The notes: generated from the letters alone by a model not told the origin. 64,000 nucleotides of DNA from Azolla caroliniana (GCA_043228905.1 JBHGNT010000020.1:15252001-15316000); one strand, 5' to 3'; positions 1-12,091 are shown, counted from the stretch's first letter. Numbers and translations: made by a program.

Positions 1-634
1 AATAGGTGAGGAAAGAGGGAGAGAGAGAGAGAGAGAGAGAAAAACGCTCACTCACGTATAGACAAAGAAGCGCACGGGGACACGGCACAACAACACAGGA
101 GACACGAGTTGAGAAAACTAGAGTATGTATGTAAATATATGCATGTATTTGCGTGTATGCAGACGACTCGAACGGTTACAGCCGATCAGGTCGGCGAGGT
201 GGATGCCGACGCCTGATGACCCACACACACAGGAGAGCAAGATGGAGATTCTACCGGAAGCACACGGGCGTTCCACGGAACAGAATTAGCCTCCTGAGAA
301 CCTGCGGAAAAGAAAGCTATGGAGAACGACAGAGAGGAAGAGCTCGGTCCCAGTCCTACAGCACTTCGTTCCCTCTAGCGCCCGATACACTTCTCTCCCG
401 TCTCCCTCTCTTTTATAGCTCAAGGAGGGAGGCCGCCTTGCCCTTTTACATCACATTAATTCTCTGTCCTTTTGGACAGAGATACTCCTCGATTCTCCCT
501 ATAGAATATTGCTACCTAGGATCTGACCTTTGTGCCTACCTATCTACTATACGACAAGGGACGTGCCCACGTGTAAGGGCCGTTTCACACACACTATACA
601 CGGTTTGCGCCTGGGGACGGTTTTCTTCACGACA
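1..634 (-). mobile_element. K-family Gypsy LTR, inverted, cut by window edge
   Basis: Reverse complement of the LTR found at 9000-9700. The shared landmarks are the GA/CT microsatellite (about 21-40), a TATAAA-type motif and the terminal TGTCGTGAAG, which reads outward and ends at 634. About 60 bp of the LTR lies beyond the window. It is followed by ACGT, the same tetranucleotide that flanks the full K element. Whether this is a solo LTR or the end of a larger inverted element cannot be told here. Confidence 0.85.
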
Positions 635-699
635 ACGTGACCACATATGCCGATATTAAACATATCGCTATATTAAATAGCCACAAATGATGTGATCGA

Positions 700-955
700 G
701 ATACGTAATCGAGGTATATACCTCTACGCACACGAAACATCCACAAATAAGAGATCATCGTAATACGCAATTGAGGTATTGACCTCTTACGCATACGAGA
801 CCAAACGCTTATCGTTTACAACAAATGAAGGTATTAAACTCATACGCAAATGTAACATATGTTCATGAACGTAATACGTAATTGAGGTATTAACCTCATA
901 CGCATATGACACTCATCACATATTATTTATATGTCAAACGAGGTATTGACCTCAT
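700..955. repeat. Array of short palindromes, period about 57 bp
   Basis: Five units carry GAGGTAnnnACCTC-like palindromes, at 711-724 (a perfect palindrome), 773-786, about 827-842 (degenerate), 884-897 and 940-953. Each is flanked by related sequence of the type taatacg-aattgaggtatt...cctcatacgcata. Start-to-start spacing is 62, 54, 57 and 56 bp. The array lies between the inverted K LTR and a retrotransposon primer site, so it probably belongs to the leader of the element at 1196-1665. Confidence 0.7.
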
Positions 956-1195
956 GCACATATGTAAACGTTTTAGATAATCAATTAAAGACCACTACAA
1001 CATCATTGACTTAATGAAAAAATGACATATAAACTAAACACACGATTAGATGGGAGAAGAGAGAATAGAAAAAAAAATTACGAAAAGAATTACCGAAGTT
1101 CTTTGTTGATCGTTGTCTGGATCAAGGCCGACCGCACATCGATCGATCACCATCAATCAAAAGACAAAAGAAAAACAAAGAAACATTAGTACATA

Positions 1196-1665
1196 GCTCT
1201 GATACCAAATATTAGAGATCTAGGTACTAAAGTAAGCTTAAGATAAGGATAAACTAATGATAGATAGAAAGGAGAAAGAGAAAGAAGGGTGTCGATCCAC
1301 CCGACCACCCCCGAGCGAAGGGATCGAGACGGACTCGAGCCTCGATCGGCGTCCCATACCACCGTCGTGGCGTCGAGTCGTACCTGGTGCTAGCGCGCTC
1401 ACTACAAGAGTTGACCCACCACAAGAGCAGAGTCTCGATGTAGTCAAAAGATAGTCAAATGAGGGTAGCTAGGCCTCTTATTTATAGCGATACCCAAGGC
1501 CCCTAGGCAAGTTCACACTTGGCCTAATGGGTTGTCTTAATCCCGAGGATTTAAAAGTAATCCTCCCCTTCTTTACACTCTCGTTTAACCCTCACACTTA
1601 TCCACGTGTATAGAATACTACGGTAAATTCTCACCATGGGATATTATATGGTCATGCCCGTAACA
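1196..1665 (-). mobile_element. Retrotransposon LTR plus initiator-Met primer site
   Basis: On the minus strand, TGGTATCAGAGC (1196-1207) is the classic initiator tRNA-Met primer site. The LTR occupies about 1210-1665: it begins TGTTACGGGCATG at 1665 and ends near CTCTAATA at 1210. A minus-strand TATA motif (GCTATAAATAAGAGG) sits near 1475, in the right place for an LTR promoter. The internal part runs toward lower coordinates and is lost beyond the K LTR, so the superfamily cannot be assigned. The outer LTR limit is inferred from the TG terminus alone. Confidence 0.6.
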
Positions 1666-2640
1666 GCATGTTTGACATCTATTTGGCAAAAACAATGCAC
1701 TACCTTTTCACTCCTCTATCACCACTTGTGGATAGAGGCTCGATGCTTGCCAATGCATATGCAACACAAACTTCACAAGAGTAGCGTAGAAGAGAAGGTT
1801 GGATACAATGGGTGCTCTAGCTCCTTTGGCCCAAAAGGAGGAGATATATGTATGATGTAATGGTGGAGTGAAGGACTAACTTGCAATTCTCTTAAAAAGA
1901 ACAACCATTTACCCCATTAAATGCACCACCACAATTGACCCACACTTTGCAAGGCAAGGTAGGAAGGAAAGCAACCATTTACCACCACTCTTACCATTGA
2001 CCCACACAATTGGCATCAAAGAAGCACTTTCTATCTTGGTGCTTTAGCATGAGCGTTTGGGCATTGGTGTAGGATAATGTGAAGGGGAGGGTGTGGCTAT
2101 CCTTGTTGTAGCATAGGCCTTCAAAGCACAGTTTAACGTGAGTTGTGTTAAACACAACATTGTATTATGAAAGAGGTGAATCCCATACTCACTATGACAA
2201 GAGCATACCAAATCAAACACGACAATTTGCAATGCCCTTGAGGCATTATCGATGTCCTAGCTATAATGGTTTGATTGTACATGATATAACTTTTTTGTCC
2301 ATGCATATAATTGTTTGATTCTACATGATATACAATAAAGGATTGTACCCCGTAAAATTGAACATCTTGTTTTCATTTGACGCACGGTAATGTAGATGAA
2401 TTAAGTTCGGGTTTCTCCAGAACCTTACTCAAGAAATGGAATACAAGGGTAAAACAATACAATCAAAGTCATCGTCCAAGTTAGACTACCTCTTAGCAAA
2501 GAAAACAAGATAAAATAGAGATGTTGAAGGTGGCCAAGCGACCCACATTGAAGTTTGCCTTAAAATGAAGGATTGTGTGACTATCTCTTAGCAAAGAGAA
2601 AAATAAAGGGTAAAATCAAGGACATTACATGCTATATGAG
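1666..2640. other. No gene seen
   Basis: AT-rich DNA with no convincing reading frame. Short repeated phrases such as aaccatttacc and gacccacac (1900-2010) suggest decayed repeat sequence. Nothing can be named. Confidence 0.5.
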
Positions 2641-3186
2641 AGTATGCAAATATTGTATTTATACATAAATAAATATAGCTGAACAAGATAATTGTAGAAT
2701 ATGTTTGAATCAATGTCAATTCTATCTAGCAAGAATTACTGTCTACTTATTTGAAACACTGGTTTTCACTTTGTTACCATAACCCTAATGCACAGAGCAA
2801 CATACAGTGGCACTTGAGCAATACACATTGGGGAAGAATGTGGTTATAGATCATATCCGAAGAATGTGGTTGTAGATATTGAAAAAACAAAATACAGAAC
2901 CATTTTCCTTTTAACATTATTCAACATTATGTATATGACACCTCCTTGCTGAAAATTATAGAGAAGAGATAGAGAGAGAGAGACGGAGAGAGACTGAGAC
3001 TAAGACCTTTGACTCTAATGTAACCACGCATATTTATGCGATATCCCCAGCTGACCAATATTGGCCTATTCTCCTCCAGCGGTAATCGACCAGCCACCCA
3101 AAATTTAACAAAAACCTTCCTTCCCCTGTCCATCCAAATTAGCAGCAGTAGCACGCCTGTGATTGATTGATTGATTAATTGATTAC
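2641..3186 (+). promoter_or_regulatory. Upstream region of the receptor kinase gene, duplicated at 63240
   Basis: The stretch around 2715-2830 (tctatc-agcaagaattactgtctact ... cttgagcaatacac) aligns with about 63265-63355 upstream of the second receptor kinase copy. The duplicated unit therefore included promoter DNA. A GA/CT-rich tract at 2964-3000 may be a core-promoter-type element. The transcription start is not determined. Confidence 0.5.
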
Positions 3187-6100
3187 ATGGCGTCCACCTC
3201 CATTCCCATCATTCTTCATCCTCATCTTCATCTTCATCTTCATCTTTTTCAACTACTTCCCTGTTTCATAATTATCATCCACCTTCATCTCATCTCGGTT
3301 GCGGCCCAATCTCCTGACGGTAATCAACACCATCTGAACAAAATTTGAATTTTAGATTTAGCTAATTCTGCAGCAGCTTATATTAGTAACCGCCTCCATG
3401 TTGTTTTCATGTAGGGTTTCTCAGCATAGACTGTGGATCAGCCTTAACCACAAATTACACAGACGCATTAGGCATAGGGTGGGTGCCGGATGCAACGATC
3501 TGGCCAGACATCCATGGCTGGTCTTCCACGTCGGAAGTCATACCACCAACTGGTGATGACACCAGTGGCGGTGTAAAGTATCAGACACTACGCTACTTCC
3601 CACCTAGCAGTACGTCGCCATTGAATCAGACCAAGTTTTGCTACACTTTGCCAGCCGTAGGCGATGTATACTACTTGATCCGAGCCACGTTCTGGTATGG
3701 CACTTCCTCAACGGCATCTTTGTATGGCACACGTGCGCCTGGCTCCATAAGCTTCAGAGTGATGGTGGACACATACACAGGAGCACAGATCGACATTGCT
3801 CTACCACAAAGCTCTCCGCGTACGGAGGAGATGTATGTCCGCGCGCAGAGCGGAAGCTCATCCATCTCTGTGTGTCTTTCGGCGGCATCTGAGGATAGTG
3901 ACACCCCATTCATCAACGCGTTGGAGTTGCGCCCGCTTCCATCACAGATGATGTCAGTGGCGATAATGAACATGACAAACACTGCCCTCCGCACATTTTC
4001 TCGAACGGACTATGGAGCATCTGCCGACGCCCCCTCCATCATCAGGTAAACTTCTAGGAGAAATCATTTGGATGGGCCTGACCATGTCTCACAGCACCGG
4101 AAGCATGTACCCTTTCTAGAAATGGGTTCATTAGCTTTAATTTCATTTGTATGCTGTTTATTAACAAATACCTGGCATTGAATTGCACCAGGTATCCAGA
4201 CGATACCTTGGACAGATTATGGTATACTGAAAAAACCGGGCCTACCAATCAAACAAGCCTCATGATCGTGGACCGCCTCGCCGATTCTCTACCCCTTCCC
4301 GTGGTGCAAACAAGCCATGTGGCCCCTACTGCTGCCGGGTTCTTTGTGAACTTCACGGCTGGACTAGATACAACAACCCACTACTACTACTACTTGGCAC
4401 TCTTCTTCGCCGAGATCGACCCACGTGTCAATGCCTCGGGCCTCCGCATGTTTGACGTGACAATCAATGAGAGCCCCTTCTACCCAGGATATGACGTCTA
4501 CGCCGAAGTGGGTCAGTATACTGTCTCTGAGATTTATAGTTCCAGGCAGCTTGGACCCTACACTGACCATGTCCTCATCAACTTCACATCCACACCGACT
4601 TCCGTCTATCCCCCTTTCATCTCAGCGGCGGAGATCCTCCAACTCTTCGATAATCCCATGGTCCCCACCACCTCCTCTGTAGACAGTAAGCTACTCTGTT
4701 TTCATGAATTAGTTGAAACCATTGCAGAAATGGTCAGGGGTCATCCTGTACCAATTGTTTCATCACTGTTATAATTATGTTGCGCAGATTTTGTAGTGAT
4801 AAATGATCATGAATGTCTGCCTTGGTTCTTTTTTACTGTAAACAGTCCTGGGGGTTCATGGTATAATTAGTGCGCTATCAGGCAACTTGAGTAGATTCAC
4901 GGGGGACCCATGTTTGCCTGCGGATTATAAATATCCATGGCTCAATTGTACTGATAAAGGCATTATCCCTACTCGAGTGACTTCAATGTGGGTTCATATT
5001 ATAATACATTCCAATGTCTATTATATTTATCTTCTCATTAATGTTTTACCTCTCTGCAAGTATATGAAGTGGTAGAGTATAATGCTGAAATTTTTCTAAT
5101 CTTCGACATCTATTAATAATGGGCCTGTCGATGTAAATAATGAATGATAGATCCTTATCGAACTTGAAGCTAGTGGGGAATGTGCCAAGCAGCATCAACA
5201 ACCTCGATCAAGTTGTGCAGATGTAAGTTGAATGGAGGGCACCTACATATAATCGTTGCTTTAATTCACAACATTCTTGTCCCTAAACTAATTAGGAAGA
5301 ATTAAGGAATGGTGGCTTGTTTCCTCTCGTTAATTGACCTTGATGATTAAAAGATATGGATGTTTGGCCCATGCATTTTGATCATATTACAGTTTGTTGG
5401 ATGGCAATGCATTGGAAGGGCCTCTCCCGGTCAATCTCAGCAACTGTGTGAATCTCCAAGTCTTGTGAGTCATGACATTGCTTATGAACTATATAACACC
5501 CTCGGCCATCTCTCATCACCACATGAAATGCATGACATATCCCTCATTTCAAATTGCTTCCTCTTTTCTTTGTTCTTGGTGTGGCTGCAGGAATCTGAGC
5601 AACAACAAGTTGAGTGGACCCATCCCGGATTCACTCGCCAATCTGCCGAAATTGACATACCTGTGAGTGAGAGATCTGTCACATTTAAGAGCAATTCAGA
5701 CATAATATTCCATGGATTTATCACAAACCTGCACCTGCGTTTCTATTCCTTTTTGTTTGTTCTTGGAACTTATATATTGTTAAACTGCAATAGCTACTAG
5801 ACCTATTCTTATTCATAAGCTGTTGTTTCTTGAAGAGATTTGCAAAACAACAACTTCAGCGGAGAGATTCCGATTAAGCTGCAGCAGAAGACCGGCCTCA
5901 CTTTCAAGTAAGTGATTATATGCATCCTCCTACCGCCAAGTAGATATCATATAGACTAAACTACACCACAAGTAGATGTCATATAAACTAAACTACACCA
6001 AACCGTATATGGTCTGCATACTTCTGTAGATACGATGGCAACAGCTTTCTGTGCCTTTCGAGTAACAAAACATGCGCGGCGTCTACATCAAAATCGTCAA

Positions 6101-8182
6101 CTAGTAGTTCTAGTCTTCCAGCCATTATCGGTTCGGTTGTGGGGGTAATAGTTTTCATTGTGATTTTCATGGTCATTATGTGTATCGTTTGCAAGCGGCG
6201 GCAGAGAAGGCAACATCAAAATCAAGCCGCTGCGAGGCCTACATCTCCACATCAATTACTTGGTCCGCAGGGTAAGAATCATGATGAGGAAGATCGTGTC
6301 TCTCTTTTAATAGTCTGATCTTGCGTTTCTTAAACTGTAACAAAACTCTGAAGTATTAACTAAATCTGTAGTATATATAATGAGAGATCATCTGATCTAT
6401 CTCAATCTCTTGCACAAACTTAGTAGCAATGTGTGACAACTTTTATTTTAAAGTGCATAATAGTTGACTTCTTCTCTACTGGTGAATCGTGATGTGCTCA
6501 TACATATTTGACTTGGATTTCTGCGCTGCATGGCATGCATCCCACAGTCGTGAGCCAGACCAAAATATTTGAAGCTGCAAACGTCTCCCAGGCCTTCACG
6601 TTTCAAGAAATTGTGACGGCCACAAAGAATTTCTCGACAATCATCGGTAAAGGTGGTTTCGGATTCGTGTACAAAGGCACTCTTGCCAATGGCGTGCTTG
6701 TCGCTGTTAAAGTGTTGTCTGATGTATCGCAACAAGGAGCCCACGAATTCCTCAACGAGGTATATATATATATATTGAACTTTTAAAACATTGAAGATTT
6801 CAGGTACTCGTTCTGTTGGCTTAATGTGAATTGATTTTTAAATAGGTCACTCTTCTATCCCGTGTGCATCATAAGAACCTCGTGGGATTGGTTGGATATT
6901 GCACCGAGATAAAGCTAGTTCTCGTGTACGAGTTTATGTCAAATGGTTCATTGTTTGATTCCCTTTTCGGTAATTAGTCTTATCATCATTTTAATTGCCT
7001 ATATGAAGTTCACATCTTGAATAAAAATATTTTAATGTTGATCATGCTACATTTGATGATTGGCTAACATCACTTCATTTTTCTCTATAAACCATTAAAA
7101 GGAAACAATATGTTAATGGCACGTCATTTAGAATGGACCGAAAGATTGCGAATTTTGTTGGACGCAGCCCAAGGTGATGGGCAATATTGGATTTATTTCA
7201 ATTTATATATATGTCATATAAATTATACTATATTATTATATGTTATTATATTTACCAATGATGTTATGTAATATGGTGTAATTAATTTCAAAAATGATTG
7301 TAGGCCTTGCGTACTTGCATCATGGATGTAACTCATTAATCATTCATAGAGATGTGAAGAGTAGCAACATCCTAATGTCTAAAGATTTGGAAGGGAAAAT
7401 GTCTGATTTTGGAATATCGAGGCTAAAGTCCAACACTAGTGCACATGATGAATTGGCAACAAATCTACTCGGTAGCTTGGGATACTTGGACCCTGAGTAA
7501 GTACTGTGATCTATAATATACTTGTGTATAGAAGGCTATGTGTCTTATCTAAAAACTTTTTTCCATATGTGTTGTAAAAAACTTCTGACATGGTTTAGCC
7601 ATCCATTGAATTAATAAGCGCCTTCACTTATCTTTGAGATGGAATAAATTAATTCCCTTGCATGATTATTAAATCATATCATCCCAAGTTTGCATCCACG
7701 TTAATATTGTCAGAGAAGATTGACATATATAGTTTTGGAGTAGTTCTCTTTGAGGTTGTATGTGGCAAGCCTCCTGTGATTAAAGATCTCGAACTGTATC
7801 CGAACAATGACGTTCACATTGTAGAATGGGTAATTATCAACCCCAATTATATTGACATTATATGACATATCAAGTTCTAAATGCGAGTTTTCGATTTGCT
7901 AAAAACACATCATTTATGTTGTTGCAGGTAAAAACTTATTATAATCAAGGAGCATTAGAGGAGATTGTAGACAAAGACATGAGTAATTACAACATCTCAT
8001 CTATATGGAAAGTCGCAGAAATTGCAATGGCATGCATTCAATTTCCAAGTAGAACACGACCGACAATGAACGAAGTTTGCCATGAACTTTCTGAAGCCTT
8101 GAGATTAGAAACTAGTTCCCAAACAATTTCATCTGCAATTATTGGAGAATATTATCCTTTGAACGACGTGAGTGCTAGGTGA
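3187..8182 (+). CDS. Malectin-like domain LRR receptor kinase, about 979 aa, 15 exons
   Basis: Predicted exons: 3187-3319, 3415-4045, 4192-4685, 4846-4987, 5151-5222, 5393-5464, 5591-5662, 5836-5907, 6030-6271, 6548-6759, 6846-6969, 7102-7173, 7304-7496, about 7676-7829, 7928-8182. Exon 1 encodes a hydrophobic signal peptide. Exons 2-3 encode the malectin-like ectodomain ([19 protein letters not shown]), followed by the GDPC motif. Exons 5-8 are each exactly 72 nt, the usual one-LRR-per-exon pattern, although the family often has about 3-5 repeats. Exon 9 holds the membrane span ([18 protein letters not shown]). The kinase has the glycine loop [23 protein letters not shown] and DPE, and ends in SAR as family members do. 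The expected role is surface perception with cytoplasmic Ser/Thr signalling; the ligand is unknown. All junctions fit GT-AG with correct phase except the exon 14 acceptor, where the expected AG before 7676 reads TC. The gene may therefore be impaired or use a site not recognised here. Confidence 0.85.
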
Positions 8183-8999
8183 GCTTGTATAAATAACAAT
8201 ATGCCATCTCCTTAGCATTCTAAATATATTTTATCTCATGCATAATATAACTTATAAGGCTTCCTTATATTTTACAAGACTCTTTATTTGTTGGGAACAT
8301 TTGAACATCACACTATCATTACTATCATTAGAGTTACTTTTGTTACCTTAGTTGATAAAGGATAAGGATGAAAATTTATAACACATCAAGGATCAAAATC
8401 GGTCTCTTTGTGCCACTTTATTTTCATGTTTTATGTTGGTGTGGATCATAATGAATCATTATTTTTGTACTTCGATTTCCTTGTTCATCCGACAAACCTT
8501 TCTTGTGATAATAATACCCCGTGGTAACGATAGTTTCCTATCTCATGTAAGAATTGAATAACAAACTTTAGGTCAAAACAATATTTCCCTAGTGCTTATC
8601 ATATCATAGTAGAAAACAGGATTGGAGTAGGAAAATGCCTAAGGCTTACACAAGTAAGAAGGGAAGGTACTAGCTAATGCGAGGAAACCAAATAAAAAAA
8701 GGAAGAGATAGAATCTTGACCTAGGACAAACCCAGTGGGAATTGCAGTAGCCAAGTTGACTATAATTTTGAATAACCAAATGAAGGACCAACATTCCCCA
8801 AGGAGGCGGGGTAACCAAAATGAAGGGGTCAAGGAGAAAGGATCAGACTTTGGAAGTTACACGCTTGTTCACCCTAAGGATTACTAGGTAATATGAGAGT
8901 AATTAGTACTCAACACAAAAGACTATTTTGAGCAATCTCATGTGCGACCACGAGCGTGGGAAGATGTAGTGAACAAGTTACTCATTTGAAGATATACGT
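8183..8999. other. 3' flank of receptor kinase gene; no gene seen
   Basis: Contains the presumed 3' untranslated region and AT-rich intergenic DNA up to the K insertion. No reading frame or repeat was recognised. The last bases before K are ACGT. Confidence 0.5.
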
Positions 9000-9571
9000 T
9001 GTCGTGAAGAAAACCGTCCCCAGGCGCAAACCGTGTATAGTGAGTGTGAACCGGCCCTTACACGTGCGCACGCCCCTTGTTGTATAGTAGATAGGTAGGC
9101 ACAAAGGTTAAATCCTAGGAAGCAATATTCTATAGGGGGAATCGAGGAGTATCTCTGTCCGAAAGGATAGAGAATTAATGTGATGTAAACGGGTGAAACG
9201 GCCTCCCTCCTTGAGCTATAAAGGAGAGAGAGAGGGGGGAGACAAGGGATCGCGCGCTAGAGGGGGCGAAGTGCTGTCGGACTGGGACCAAGCTCTTCTT
9301 CTCTGTCGTTCTCCATAGCTTTCTTTTGCGCAGGTTCTCAGGAGGCTGATCCTGCTCTGTGGAATGCTTGTGTGCTTCCGGCAGAATCTCCATCTTGCTC
9401 TCCTGTGTGCGTGGGTGATCAGGCGCCGGCATCCATCTCGCCGACCTGGTCGGCTGTAACCGTTCGAGTCGTCTGCATACATTTATATACATACGCTAGT
9501 GTTCTCAACTCGTGTCTCCTGTGTTGTTGGGCCGCGTCCCCGTGCGCTTCTTTGTCTATACATGTGTGAGC

Positions 9572-9626
<55 letters not shown>

Positions 9627-9700
9627 TTCTCACCTATTCCTCGGTCCAAGACCCCAGTGGTCCCGCCTTGTTCTCCACGCACGCGCGTAACAACGCGACA
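9000..9700 (+). repeat. 5' LTR of K
   Basis: Starts TGTCGTGAAG, ends CGCGACA, about 701 bp. It contains a TATAAAGG motif near 9216 and a long CT microsatellite (about 9571-9621), which explains most of the length difference from the 3' LTR (682 bp). Confidence 0.9.
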
Positions 9701-9704
9701 TATT

Positions 9705-9722
9705 TGGTGAACCCGACGTGAA
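9705..9722 (+). other. Primer-binding site, tRNA-Trp type
   Basis: TGGTGAACCCGACGTGAA starts 4 nt after the 5' LTR. From memory, it is complementary over 18 nt to the 3' end of plant tRNA-Trp(CCA), which ends UUCACGUCGGGUUCACCA. Tryptophan priming is uncommon among plant LTR elements. Confidence 0.75.
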
Positions 9723-9743
9723 CAGGCGGCAGAGGAGTAGAAG

Positions 9744-11069
9744 ATGAGGGGGTCGGACCTTGCAGAAGCCATGGCTTCGGCTGTAGACCGTATAGTGAGT
9801 GCGCGCGAAGGCACTGGCGCCCTTGATAGGGCTATCGAGGCGGTTGTCGGTATGATCGGCCGGTTTAGTGGGAAGGATGCCACGAGCTACTTGGCGTCCT
9901 ACCGGGCTGAGATGGTAATGAGGGACATTCCGGAAGAGAGGCGTCTAGCCAGATTCCCTCGAGTGGCAATGTCGGGCATCCATACGGAGGTACTCGAGGT
10001 ACGGGCCGAGAGCCGGACCTGGGAGGAGTTCGAAGGTCGGCTCCTCGAAAAATACGGGCTTGAAGATGCGCTTCGACTTTCGAAGCAGGACTTCATGGAG
10101 TGGGTGGAGACCCCCGACAAAGGAAGGAACGCGTCAGTGCTCCTCCGAGAGTTTGAGGAGCGCTTCGCGCGCCTCTCGGTGCTTGACCGGACCGTTCTGG
10201 ACACAAGTCGTGTCCTATTGTTTGTTAAGTCAGTTGACGAGCGGGATCGGGAGCAGGTAGGCCTCCTATTGGAGACTAATGACGGGCTGACGGCCGACTG
10301 GGCCATGGTGAAAAGGGTCTGTGGCCGTTTCGACAAACGGCGGGAATGGGTTGACAAAGGATCGACAGGGGTGGGCTCTGTCGCAGCAAGGAAGCTCAAG
10401 CCAACACCACCAACGCGAAGGGAAGAGACCCGAGATTGGCTCGAGACCGGATCGGCTTCAACCGGCATGGTCAAGGGCTCGTCTGGGGGAGCAGCTCTAG
10501 AGGAGCTGACACGGATGGTAAAGGATCTCCAGATCGCCCAGGCACGGAGGGATGGTGGCGAACAGGCCCGTGACCGACGACCTCTGGCTGAAAACAGGTG
10601 CATGTGGTGTGACGCGGTTGGCCACATCCGGAAGGACTGCGGGGACTTCGCCAAGGCGATGAGAAGCAACGTGGTGTACCTGTGGAACGGTCGAGTGCAC
10701 GCCAACGAGACCCGAAGGGCCCTGAACCTGAACATCGGGCGAGGGGGTATGAAAAGGCTTATGGAGGAGGCGGCGGCTCGTCACGCGGAGACCGTCCACT
10801 ACTCGGCGTCAGCTGGTATTCGGGTCGGAGGTGGCGAGGCCCCGAAGACGAACAAAGCCGGGTTCTGGACGACGATGCTAGAAGGCCTCGCCAGCGCATG
10901 GCTAAGGAAAGAAGAGGTGGACCGCGCGGAAAAACGGGTCCGGGAAGTAACCCGGTGGAGTGACCCGGTGGAAGAAAAGACGGGCTTCGTCGAAGCCGCT
11001 TGTCAAAACTACGAGGCTCTGGTGGAGGACAAGCGGGTAGGGAAAACCGGAGGGGCCGGGCCCTCGTAG
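9744..11069 (+). CDS. Gag polyprotein of Gypsy element K
   Basis: 441 aa, intact. Forms the virus-like particle and packages element RNA. A retrotransposon capsid region lies at about residues 30-210 (YLASYRAEM, WEEFEGRLLEKYG, FVKSVDERDRE). A CCHC zinc knuckle, CMWCDAVGHIRKDC, lies at about residues 287-300. The start is the first ATG, 21 nt after the primer site. Gag ends at a TAG (11067-11069), and the same frame stays open for another 800 nt as protease, so Gag and protease may be joined by readthrough, or the TAG may be a decayed CAG. The ACG/CGG-rich codon use is unlike the AT-rich host gene. Confidence 0.85.
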   Translation: MRGSDLAEAMASAVDRIVSAREGTGALDRAIEAVVGMIGRFSGKDATSYLASYRAEMVMRDIPEERRLARFPRVAMSGIHTEVLEVRAESRTWEEFEGRLLEKYGLEDALRLSKQDFMEWVETPDKGRNASVLLREFEERFARLSVLDRTVLDTSRVLLFVKSVDERDREQVGLLLETNDGLTADWAMVKRVCGRFDKRREWVDKGSTGVGSVAARKLKPTPPTRREETRDWLETGSASTGMVKGSSGGAALEELTRMVKDLQIAQARRDGGEQARDRRPLAENRCMWCDAVGHIRKDCGDFAKAMRSNVVYLWNGRVHANETRRALNLNIGRGGMKRLMEEAAARHAETVHYSASAGIRVGGGEAPKTNKAGFWTTMLEGLASAWLRKEEVDRAEKRVREVTRWSDPVEEKTGFVEAACQNYEALVEDKRVGKTGGAGPS

Positions 11070-11870
11070 CGATATGAAACTCGATTCGGGCAAAGACGGA
11101 ATGAGGCCGGTGTAACCGGCGCCCAGGATAATCCTAAGAGGGGCGGGTACCGGCTAGGCACAGAAATCGAAAGATCCACGGACCTGCGAAAGGTCCTGGA
11201 AGAACGAATCCTCGACAGCAAGGTGGAATTGTCATTGAGGGAAGTGCTCGGGATCACCAAGAAGGAGTTCCACGACTCCATCGTAGACTTGGTGAAGAGG
11301 AAGAGGCTGTCGACGGAGACAGAACCGGAGAAGCCGGTGGAGGTGCGGACGACGCACATAGAGGACATGGCACTAGAAGACGAGTTGGCGGAGAGCCACT
11401 ATTCGAGGCCGCACTGGGCCAGAGCGACCACAGAGACCCCCGTGAAGATCGGAGATGTTCATGAACCGGTGGTGGCGTTGGTGGACCACGGTTCAGAAAT
11501 CAATTTGATGTCCATGGACTTCTATAAGAAGGGGAAATGGCCGATCAACACCAAGCACGGGTGGAAAATACGGGCAGCAACGCGTGCCACCAAAGAACTG
11601 CATGGAGCCTGCCCGAATGTACGAGTAAAGATCGACGATGTCAAGATTGACCAGCACTTCTTCGTACAGGAGACGTCCTCACATCCGGTTATACTAGGAG
11701 AACCGTACATCACGGCAGCATGGATGGAGACCAAGGTGCTGGACAACGGCTCGGCCTATGCAAGGGTCAAGAGCCAGGATGGGCGTCACTCGGTCCAGTT
11801 CCTGACGGTGAGACCGAACCATGAGCGGAACCGCGAGACCCTCGAGGGCGAAAGTCAAGAGGATTTTTAG
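11070..11870 (+). pseudogene. Aspartic protease domain of K
   Basis: Open in the gag frame directly after the gag TAG. The first internal ATG is at 11223. The active-site region reads VALVDHGSEINLMS, where most retroviral-type proteases have D-S/T-G; His replaces the usual Ser/Thr. Flap and C-terminal region (HPVILGEPYI) are recognisable. It ends at TAG 11868-11870, before the RT region, which continues in another frame. It would mature Gag and Pol. In this copy it can be made only by readthrough. Confidence 0.75.
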
Positions 11871-12091
11871 AGAGGGCTATCAAGGCGTGGGGCCGCGATA
11901 GTCTGGACACTCCGGGAAAACCCCACAAGTGTACGATAGCGAAGAAGACCTATACTATAAGTAGGAAATTTTGGTTCTCCGACAGCGGAGGGTGTACGAT
12001 AGTCGACGTTGTTGGGTGGAAGAAGAAAAGGGCGGAGGAGCGACTTCGGGCATGTGGTATCCTCGGCCTCGGAGAGGAAATCAATGGAGCC

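Noticed and set aside
153-659. 168-codon plus-strand open frame in the inverted K LTR
   Set aside because: Similar frames appear at each K LTR and contain no known motif; non-coding LTR sequence.
700-955. CRISPR-like array
   Set aside because: Units are degenerate, spacers are related to each other rather than unique, and the context is plant retrotransposon.
9899-10735. 278-codon minus-strand open frame
   Set aside because: It is a shadow of the intact K gag on the plus strand, with no domain of its own.
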